This document shows positions 40,101 through 52,100 of a DNA stretch of 64,000 nt, piece after piece. Location: assembly GCA_040954595.2 (NCBI GenBank), contig CM082584.2, forward strand, positions 12,834,001 to 12,898,000, written 5' to 3'. The position numbers and the translations under genes were made by a program. The notes under the pieces were generated by a model. It ran no database searches. It had not been told where the DNA came from and saw nothing but the letters and a program-made list of their open reading frames with translations. Source of the DNA: Balanoglossus misakiensis (Eukaryota; Hemichordata). Every line of letters begins with the position of its first letter. The first letter of the stretch is position 1.

Positions 40101-43100
40101 TATACAGACGACAGTGATGTTGATCGCAACCAAGATTGCGACGAAGAGAACCTGACCAGCAATCAGGATGGAAACTATGAAAATAAATACAAAGTGTTGT
40201 GCTGTTAGATCTAGTGTCTTGTATTTGAGTGACATATTGAACAGAAACACAAAGGAGATTAATTGTCTGAGAGATTTGAACCAATGTGTGTGACTGACAT
40301 ATGAATGTCTTTGTAGCCGTTGAGGGCGGCCTCTATAAGAAAGGCGCCAGTTTTTATCATCTCATTTTTGAGGAAAGACTTGAGGAAAGCTGAGTTCTGG
40401 TTTACAAGGACCTCCCATTCTATAAACTGCTGCTCTATAATGAATGTGTTTACATGTACAGTGTTTCATATTGCCCAGGGTAACATACCATCTCTTGTGA
40501 TTCTCAATTCAATAAAATTTCAACGTTTAGGTTTTTTCTTTATCCAGCTTTGAAAATTTAAACTGTGAACATTTGTTCAAAATCACTGGAGTGAACACCT
40601 GGAACAAATTGCACGTCGGATCCTTTAACAGAAGTAGAAATTGACACCAAAAAATGAAAAATGGTTGAGTATTGAATATCCGTGTTTCTTTACATATACA
40701 CAGGTGGTGTGGCGTTCACTTTGTTGACGTCATCATTTAACATTTGTGGAAAGGAGACCGACACTTTCATGAAAATGTGCCCAGAATGTCGGTTGCACTA
40801 AACCATTGGCTGCGCTCTATTCCGCATAACTTTAACCAAATTTGAAAATATTTCTGCTTAAAACCGAGCAATATTCCTAGTTGACCTCATTGCATGGATG
40901 AATTTCCATGTTTAACAATGCAATAGGTGGAAACAATTTTCCCATGATACGCTTATTACGGTATGATACTCGGGGGTAAAAATGTCCATTTGATGACTCA
41001 CAATTAAAAATAGTCACCACAACAAATGATGTTAATAGGGTTCATTGTATCGACCTACCAGTACATACAAGTACATCATATATACATGTAGTTAAAAACA
41101 ACTGAAATGTAATTTTGTTATCAAATTCGACGTTTTGGAATGCGTCTCACGTGAAACAAATTTATTTGTTGAGAACTCTGGTAAAATGAGACTGGGAATT
41201 ATCTCCACTACAACGCACCCAGGGGGTGTTACCAGCTGTCACTCAGACTTATCATTAGCATACTTGACATGGTTCAATATCAAATATAAAAGGACATATG
41301 TTGCCTTTGCAATCGCTAAATGTGTAATGAACAGCTTGTCATGTAATATCGTCAAAATGTTTCAGTGTTTTTTGTTAAAACATGCAAATCGCGGCACGAT
41401 TACAGTTGAATATGCCAAGAACAGGATGGCATATAATAATGATTGATGTTCTCCAGGGCTTTTAGTTGTGTCATGAAAGTGTGGATGTGCCTTCATGATC
41501 TTGGGAATATTCAACTGTAATCCTGTCCAGATGGTCTTACCGAGGCTCCAACTGCAATTGGGTCCAATCCACCAAGTACTGCACTGGCACGAGTATTCTA
41601 GACACTCATTGGTTGGTGTGCAGGTGCCACCATTTTTGCAGGGAAATGATTGGCAGGCATCCATACCTTTAATCAAAGGAAGAACAAATCTGTCATCCAT
41701 GGAATATATACAGGAAGGTCATTCTGGAATCTTCCTAGACTTCAATGTGTAAAATTATAGATAGGTTTGAAATAAGGAATAAGGCATTATCTCTTTGATT
41801 TCACACAAAAAAGGTCTATTTTGCTGTAGTATTTGACTTACTTATGTCGCACTGATCGCCTGTGAAACATATCGGGCATGAGCAGTTGAACAGTGTGCAG
41901 GTGCCTTCCAATGGAGTGCATGTGCCTCCGTTTGCACAAGGTGTTGATTCACAAGGATTATGATCTGAAACATGGGATGAAGAACAGAGGTTCAGGAAAC
42001 ACAAGGTCCATTTAAGAATATTGAAGACAGGTGATTGAAATGATATCAATGTCATAGGCAACAATCATATGATGTACCAAGATACCAATTCTGTTGTCGA
42101 AAAGAGAAGGCCTTTTTACAGCAACTGCGGCTGCTTTACATGTAATACTCACACTTCTGGCACACTTTGCCCTCGTAGCATTCCGGGCACAAACATTCAT
42201 ATTCCATGCATGATTCTGCGACAGGCTGGCAGGTAGCGTTGTTTCGGCAAGGAGAATAAAACGAACACGGGTCTTCAAAATCTGTAAGGTCACGTCATTT
42301 TGTCAACAAAACAAAACAGTAAACTAATTATCTCTGAACTTTGAGTTTAATTGACATGGATATTTCTATAGTTACTGACAATAGATCTTTTGTCTGTGCA
42401 TGGAATTGTTGATTGGGATAAAAAAATGAAACAAAGAGTCACCTGTGCATAACATGTGTCTTCAATGGAGTATGCTAAAGTCTTAAACTTTATCTCATGT
42501 TATGCTCAAGGCAACTTCAAATGTTTTTTTACAATTGACCAAGTGAACAATTAACCATGGCAATTACTTACACTGATCGCAGAGTTTGCCGGTGTAACAG
42601 TCATCACAAACACAGGTATACTGGTAACATGAGCGATCGTCGCGTATACATTCACCGTGTTCACAGGGATTCGAAGCACATGGGTTCAGCACTGGGGATG
42701 AGAAAGAGATTTGTGAAAGATGACGACGAACTATTATTAACAGTTGCAATAATATCCTTGGGTTGAGATTCTTTATATATGACATCAGCACGAAATGTAA
42801 CATTATTAAGTGATGAAATCCTTTGACGTGAAAATGAATGAACGATAACTGAAAAGTTTTGGTGTTTGCTGTCAAGTGGTATCTGTTCTTGAGTTCATTT
42901 ATAAGCAGCGCAGTGAAACGATATCCACCATTATCAACAGCTCATCCCGTTTGTCACACCCTTGACCTATTACACTAGCATTGCCTACCCCGTAAAATTA
43001 GACATCTCTATAAACAGAAAGGACATGGCCAGTCATCCCAAACACATGCTTTATTCTGCCAATCAACCTTGCCACTGTTTTTATACACGGGGTTACAGCC

Positions 43101-46100
43101 AAGGGTTCATTTGCAATGCAACGTTCCATGAGGGAGCGCATCTGGTACTTTCTGATCATATGTAGCGGTGAGCAGACAAGATACTGGTGGTTGATCTGAT
43201 GTCTGGCAAACCCCCTTAAAATTGATGGGATGAATGATGGAGTGTTGATGTGAAAAGTTCATCGTTTGAAAGGAAATGCCGCAGTTGTTAATCCTTCCTG
43301 CCTCAGGGTCTTGCTGCAGGGTCTGAGGTTTAATCAAAGACACACCAACGCCCATAGACTCATATCTGTGGCTTCATCCTGCTCAAACACAAGCTTCGCT
43401 CCATTTGCTGTGACGTTGTTTTATTGAGGGCTGGGATTATCAAACAATATGTAAATTACTCTATGTTTTATTGGAACGTACTCACTGAGACAGTGTATTA
43501 TCTTATGAAATTGCACTCTCCCTGCGTACTTAATTGTGTCTAATAATCACAAAAATATAATACGTATCATGGGTTTGAGTATCAAGTGAAATAAGTTTCA
43601 AGCCTCGAGATACAGAGTTCATTCAACTCACGATTCTGAGAGAGATGAGATGTTGAAATTTATCGTTGCGTGACTGAAACGCATTAACATTTATATCTGT
43701 ACCGGTACATGGTTTATGGACATCATTAAAATGCACGAATGAAGAAGATGGACTTCTTATTAATTATTATCTCATTTTAGAATGTTTGTACTTCGTGTAT
43801 GCATAAAATATAAGTCAAACAAAAACGAAAAAAAGAATATGCACAGCACAGTATATATTTCATGACCGCAATGCCATCTCGTAATAAATATGTCTCGATG
43901 CAAACTGCAGGAAAGGAATTATCGCTTACACAACTGGATGCTAAAAATTGACTTCGATTCCTTCAGGAATACAGGAAAAAAGTTTTTTGAAGTTGAATTC
44001 GACATATGACAACACCACCAAGCCACTGAATGGGTGCAGTTGGGAATATTCCGGCAGATACCAGACCATGTAATTTCCCCGGAATAATTATGTGATTTCA
44101 CTTGTGTTGCCTCAAAAGTGGGCTCATCTGTTGCCGAATGGATCATTTTGATTTCCTTTTCAATGTTTCCTTTTAGAGCAGAAGAGCGACGTGAATCCAT
44201 GAATTTGTACAAATGAGCAAATTCTATGCTCTCTTCATCGCGCTGTCACGAAAAAGAATCAAACGTTGATTTTTACTTCGTAAGTAGGTTTGCTATTTGT
44301 ACAAATTCATGGATTCACGTCGCTCTTCTGCTCTGAAAGGAAACGTGAAACGCATGCACCTTTTGCAAGTCATGGCCAGAAAAAAATAAGCTTTCATACT
44401 TACATATTTCACACGCTTCACCTGTGTAACATCCGGGACAGTCGCATATATGACCGCAAGACGTTTCGTCTGGTAAACAAACTCCGTGAACGCAAGGGTT
44501 TGGCTGGCAAGGGTTATGCACTGCAAAAAATCATTACAAAGTGTCTGAATATGTGACTGACACAAACAGAAAAGCAAAAAACATATTTACACTTGTACAT
44601 AAGTTTTCTCTTACCCGATACAATTACTGAGTCATATCGAGAGGCAGAGAGGCAGACAAACAGATGGACATGTCCTCACCTGTTTGACACTGTTTCCCAA
44701 CGAAGCATCCACGTTCTGTGTTTTCGCAAAAACACTGATAGTCATCACAGAGAGCGCCTATTGGCTGACAAGTTGTGTTGTATCCCTCAAGCACCGGGCA
44801 TGGGTCAGAGTGACATGCATTGTTATCTGAGAAAAAAATTGATGAAAGACACGTCAAGCGGTTTGATGGAGTTGATAAAATCCGTCTCCAACTTTCCTTA
44901 TATTTTGCTCAACTCATAATATCTCGTATTTACTAACACTTGTACCTTGCAGGAAAAACCCCACCAAGACAATCTCAACCTTGATTAATCATGATCGAAA
45001 CGAATTAAGTGGCACCAACGAGAAAATGTGTCCGACAGTAGCCAATGATGAATACACGTGTGTATGCATTTGCAGAGAAGAGAGGCCAATAACTGTCCTT
45101 CAGATGTCAAACTGTCACGTTGTCTGTCCGCTGTTAAATTATTCATCAAATCCGTGCCAAAAGTAATCAGACACCTGTCTACTATTTCCTGATTGTTAAT
45201 ATCTATGTGCTATGACTGAATTTCTTGGCAAGGCTATCAGGTTTTAATTTTTAAAATCAGTTGTATCTTATAATCCCTCAGCCAAGTGCTCTTATCCAAA
45301 TTGTAGGGAAATATTGCAAAAATACTCGACTTGCAACTTTAGCGATGATGATGGGACCTCTATGCATCAAAGCTTGAAGGTGTGACAGCCATCAAGAATG
45401 TCAGAATGCGATGTCACAGTAATGACATGAATGCAATCGCAGTTAATGTAACTCCCATGATATGCCCTCATTATACTTACATATAATTGAATTGTAATTC
45501 CCAATTTAGCCTTTGGGAAGACCCCGTCATGCACCGACGTTTCTACAAACGTAATCAGGTCTTTGGCCTGACATTTTTGTGAAGATTCCAATGTATGGCA
45601 TAAGATCAGGAAACAAACATTAACACCCAGAAAAATGGTTTTATCTATTTAATACTAAGGTCACCATAACTACAGTTGTTTATCTATTATATGGGTTTTC
45701 CGACTTACAGTGGTTTAAATGAACCAGGCCAAAACCTGATCCTGTTGTTTGTTTGTTTGGGATTTTCGCATTAAGGTAAAACTGAGTTTGATATGCTACA
45801 AAAGGAAATGTCATTCTCTCACTCTACCCGCATGGATTAAACATAGGGTCATTGGCCCTATTGAAATTTCAAAACAATGCCTGCGGTCTTTGAACAGGAC
45901 AAGTCATCACTTGTGATGATTAAACGCGAAATGAAAGCAAAAGAAAAGCATGAATTAACCACTATATTAAAATTCATCATTACCTATTTCACAGCTGTAG
46001 CCTGAGTAACAGTCTGGGCATGTGCATTCATACTCCGTACACGAACCTTCTTTCATTTTGCATGTACCTCCGTTCTGGCATGGGTTGCTTTCACACATTG

Positions 46101-49100
46101 TCGGTCCTGGTGAAATGAGTAGATACAGACAAGATAAACAAATAGTTGGTATATCCAAACAACAGTAATGCATGTGAATGTAGTGATGTCAGATCTATAT
46201 AACTGCACGAATGATCTTTTGATGTATGTATGTAACATCTCGCTATCAACGAGGCTGAGGGAATCATTTGTCAAAATTTTCTAAGATAAGTTCAACTTTT
46301 GGTAATATACCCAAGGCGCCCATTAATTATTGGCAGATGGGTCTTGCAGTCGTGGCTTACTCGCTTAATGAGTGAAATGGGCAATAAATCTTTCATTAGA
46401 GATGGTGTTAGTCAATTAAGAACTGCACTTGGGAATTGCATTATTTATCCCAGGTAATGTACTTGACGATCGCTTTGGGTGTATGCATATGCTGTTCATG
46501 GTCAGTGCAGAATATTGAGAAGATGAACACATAACTACACATAGAGTAACACTCACCATATTCACAATGTTCTCCAGAGAAACATTCTGAACAGTAACAA
46601 CTGTAGGCTGTGTATAGACCAATCACCAGTTGACAAGCTCCGCCATTTTCGCAAGGGTTGTTGTCACACGGATTGCGGGCTGCAAGAGTCCAAAGCAACA
46701 GAAAAAATATTATAGTAACATTGGAATTCAACACACAGCCAAACTGTTAACATGTCAGCTTAGTGGAAATGTATCATGCAAATGCATATTTCATGTCTTG
46801 GAAACCCTTGTGACAGTGTTGTTAGAATATCAAAATGCTAAACCTCGATCTTGTCAGTACAATCACGCACACTTTCAAGATTAAAGTTTCAAAAAGTCAC
46901 TAATGCACTAATGTTGATCCATTACATGAGATTCACGGTTTTCATGACCAAATCAAACTTACTAGTGGATCTGGTGACGACCGATGTGCTGTTTCTGCCA
47001 TTGATGAAGGCAGACACTGTGATGGTGTACGACGTCGCAGGGAAAAGCCCTGAAAATCTGAACTCTGTTTCTGTCTTGTCGGCGCGAACGGGGAAGTTGC
47101 CGCCGTGTGGAGGGTCCAAGAAAATCACGATATCTTCTCCGGTAATCACACCGGATATCCGCCATGATGTCAGGATAATCGTCGGACTGACGTGTGTTAT
47201 CGTCAGAAGGATGTCTGCAATATAAAGAACCAGACGTGTATTGAATATTCAATGTGGTATAAATTGTGTGTATCAGTATAAGAACCAGTATAGGGCATGT
47301 ACATTCTGGTAGTCACTGAGGTTCTTGCAAACATTTTAGTTTTTATTACATATATTGTGTCACTTTAGCTTTTGAAATTCGTAAGTATTCATAGTTGTGT
47401 AGATATCTGACCCCAAAAACTTAGATGTTTCACTAAAAATCATCAGATGGAGCTATTATACTGTTTAATTAGAATTCAATAATAGACCAATTGATATAGT
47501 AGAAGGTGCTTCTTAAAAATAGCCATCGCCTTGTTGTTCACCTTAATCGAACACAATGGAGTTAATTTGACGAGTGTGCACTTAATATGTTGAACGAAAA
47601 ATTAATATGCTGATTCAATTTTGATCAATAACAATATTGGCAATTTAATTTCCTTAATAAAAACATGGTGACAATGGTTTAATATCATCTCGTCACCAAC
47701 GTATAAGTCCAATGCAGAGTCACCTGAAAAGGTGAAATTTAAACTACCCTGAGGTCATGGTCGCCCGACCTTGAAGAACAGGAGAAAGCTGTCAGAATTT
47801 CTAGTCAGAGAAGTTTGACGCAGGCAAATTATTTGTTTGTGGTACTAGTAGCCTGTCTCTATGAACATTCCCCCATCAGGTAGAACATGGTATTTTTGGT
47901 TCTGTTGGTGCAGTTGTGAATTTTTCTGACGACTGCCACGAACAAACCAATCACCCGCACCTTGTTGCCACCGAAAGGGGACACCAACGCAAAACTATTA
48001 TAGGATCACAGTTCACTGTACATTCAGTCAGTCAATGATCCCGCAATACCTGCTCATCAAGCTGTCATTTGACGTGAGATCGGCCTTCGCAAAATTGACA
48101 TCTGCCATCAAAGGTTATTCACCTATAAAATATCTACAGCTGACATAATATGAATAACAACTAGCGTTCGTACAAAGCAATGTAAATTTATACAAACAAG
48201 ATACATTTCATCGGTCAACGTGTTCACTGTTTCTGAATAGCATGGGCATATTTAATGACCAACAGCTTGGCAGATGATCTGACATCACGCATCACCTGTG
48301 CTTATCTTCATTACCACAAAGTTAATACAAATTTCGCGTCAGAGTTGCCTGTGTGTTAAATTTAGAGATTCGGACATGTGGGTTGATGCTTATGTATGCC
48401 TAAATACTCCTTGTGGTTAGCAAACGCATGCTTGACTATCATGCAAATACCACATTTGCACCAAATATCAAAAAGACAAATGAATCAAATCGGTGCTATA
48501 AAGGATTGCAAGCTCTAATAGACAATAAATATACATGGTTGTTATCAGAGGGGAATTTCTCTGACAGTATGGGATGCCTGTCACGGACTAACTGTTTCAT
48601 AAAAAAGGTTGCATCGAGCGATGGAATGTATTTCAGATGATTGGATATGGTCTAGTAAATAAGGTACTTAGAAGTGATGAATTCCTTTGTGCTGATGTGA
48701 TATTTAATGTGCTCAGAGTAAACAAAATAGAAAACTGCATCGTTTAGAAGAAACTAGAACAGCTCAGCCTTATCACACATATGCAAAGGGAAGCATTATA
48801 TACAGGAGGAAGAAGTAAGATTTTCCCCTAAATCCTATTAAAAACAGTCCATTGCTATGAAAATTCTGCTAAGAGAGGGAATCACAAGTCAATTTAAAAA
48901 ATAATAATAATAGGTTAGATTTGAACGAAAAATATCTTTCTAGCGTCTCAAGGAATAATTTCAGGCTTTATTTTCCAAAATTTGACTTTTCTTTGAAGAC
49001 ACAGGATCTGCGCATGTGCAGAACCTTCGGCAACGACCTGCCTGTCGATTTCCGCAGTTTTACCACAAAAAATCACAAGATAACAGAGTTAAGGTAGAGA

Positions 49101-52100
49101 ATCTAATCGCTCGATTGTTTGCGCATACTTCCTAACTGTCGACCCTTTTGAAAACATTAGTATGAACTCATACCGTCTATGAATTTACATGTGGTGATCA
49201 AAGGATGGCAGTTCGATCGAGGACATCTGATATATATGAACCAGACACAAACATAGCATAGCGCAGCGGTCAATATTACCAATATTTCGATTAAAAACAC
49301 TGATTCTAACACTAACCTCGGTATCTGCAGGTTCAATTGTGATAAAATCTTACGATTTGTGCATTTCTTGGCCATCTAGGGCAATATTCCAGTCCTGTTT
49401 TCCACGAAAACTGATCAGACGACATGACCTCACAGTTGAGGTAGCGTGATGTTCCAGGAAGCTGGTGCGCGCGCGTTTGCCTAACTTGCTACAATGTTAC
49501 CATGGTAGCACCATGACGAAATCCCTAGAAAATCTCTATCAAAAAGCGTTGGAACGCCTCATGCATTATTGTCCTCTTTGACAATTTAGGTGGAAAATTC
49601 AATATCACGTTTGCAATGATACGAATCTAGTGACATAGTTAATATTAAATTAGCCGCAAGTCCATTCAACGTTGGCAATAGTTATCGACCTGACTCTGGT
49701 AACCATGTGGCTGAAATGACAGTTATGACAGCGCTGTGACGACATCTAACATCGTCTAAGTACAATTTGGTTTTCTTCAAGGTTGCGTCATGTTATTTTT
49801 TAAATATTAAGATCAACAAACGTATGAATATGGTTTTCATTAAGTAACATTGACATTGGAAATTGCCATTTATTGATTCGAAGGCAGTGTTCGATTTTGT
49901 TTTGTGCCAATAAATGTTTTTACTTGACTTTAATCTTGGCCACAGTTGTTATGTATTAATGAAACATTGGCACATGAAAAGCATTCGTGTTTCACTTCGT
50001 GGGTCTTTTATTTGTGAAATCTCCCTAATCATGAAATTAGATTGACGCCTAAGGGAAAATTGACACCATTATTAAGCCTTCAAAACGCTTTGACCGCTAT
50101 TGCACACTACAGCAGGATATTAATGCGTTTAGCCATTGTAGTGTTCGAAGTTAATTGACAGACGTCACAAATTAGAAAACATAGGTAACTCCAGAGAGAT
50201 AATACTTGTTGTGGCGACAACTTTGACCAAGAACAGTTATTGGTCAGTCACGTCGGATGAAGTTTATTACAAAGCGCGATGATCAAACCTTGATCCAGAA
50301 ACGTCCTGCCATAACGTCATATCTGAAATGTTGATGTTCATACAGGCTTTGCAATTAACCCGCCATAGTTAATGTCAAGGTCATCCTTCTAAAACAACCT
50401 TCAAATTCATAAAGGAAGATCGTGCCTATTTAATCATATAACTTTTTGTTTGGCTATTTGTCTAAGTTTGAATTTCGCGTATGATGCTCCCAGTTGGTGG
50501 AGTTGTCGGCCTGTGTTGACTCACCACAGCCTTCTGTGTGGGCTGGTCTCGAAAAGCAAACCGAGACATGTGGAACCTGAAATTTCTTTATCACCGAACA
50601 GCTGGACCTGGCAATACTCGACGAAATAATTAAACAAGATTTATTGACGTGTTTTCAGGCACCATTGTCTGCCATTGTGTTGTATTTTGAAAAGGGGTCA
50701 CTAAATATACTATGCTGTCGTTTTGCGGGTAGGTTGGTTAACACTCACAGAGAAGCTCGCCCGTGACCTTTTTGATGAGGACTAGATACCGTAATGTGAG
50801 AACTGGACCCATCATCATGACACGTATTATCTACTGAATTGAAATGAACGTTTGTTTTTACGGTTACTTCCCAGTTGGGACTTCTTTGGTCATAAAATTG
50901 TCAACATCTGCGGAAAAACTGATGACAGAGCTAAACAATACGGCACAAACATGCGCATATAGGTAGCAGAACGCAGAAAGGCATGTGAGCTAATATTACC
51001 CGATGAGTTACAACCCGATACACATATAGGTGGAAGAGAGAGCGTATACGTGTGTTGCATGCTACAGAATCTCAAACCTTTGATCTTTCCGCACAAACTT
51101 AGTCTTCGCGTATAAACGTGACACCGAGGAATAATCGCATTGTCAAAGCCCAGCACAGCGAAAATTATGTGTAATTCACTCCATAACTCCACCCAACCAC
51201 CTTTAAGCAATGTAAATTGTTCTATTTTTGTATAATTTTAATTTCCTTAAACAAAATAGAACATGCAAATGTAAGCAAACGTAAATATTTTCGCCAGAGG
51301 GAATAATTATTTCCCCGAGGTAATTTAAAAGCGTACGACGCTACCCTGGAAATTTGAAGCATTTCGTTTCTACGTGACGGACATTCTCCAAACCCAACCG
51401 CGTTGAAATCTCCAGAAACCCCCGTAAATCATTTCATCTCGACTACAAGTGCCTCAGAACCCAACGAAGCTTGTCGTACGTGAGCGATGTGACGGCCAAT
51501 GAAGCACGATTATTGCAGTTTAGAAACGCACTTTCTTACAGCTGAAACAGTACGGAAATGGATATAGCGTTCTTCAGCTTCATCCAGTTTTTCAGCTGTA
51601 ATGTGATCTATATTTGCTTTCTCTGTCACATTCGACACGAATGTACAATGTTATTCGAGATGGCAGGTCGTTACGTCGTTAGCGGACATATAAATGCATG
51701 TTTCAGACCCTTACACTCATTTCCGTAACTTGTTGTCACTATCAAACTGTCTCGAAGAAACTGTTTTTCACCATGTTGACGAAATAGATGTTAACATGTC
51801 CTTTCGTAGGCATTTACATCATCGCATGCGTTTCTCAGTTTTTGCGACCATGGCGACACATGGTGTTGAAAATAAATTGCCAATGACCTTGATTGCGTGG
51901 CTTTTTTGCCTCCCAACAGTGGTCATCTCCAAGGGACTGTGTTTATATTCTGAAATATTTATTTCACTTATTCTTGCTGTGTTTTGTTTTCAGTGTTGCT
52001 AATCAGTTGCTATGCCATTGTTGTGGAAAATGAGCGATCAAATTAAAACCCGGCACAATTCAGATGATTGATTAAAACACATAAGACTTACTTCGCTCAG

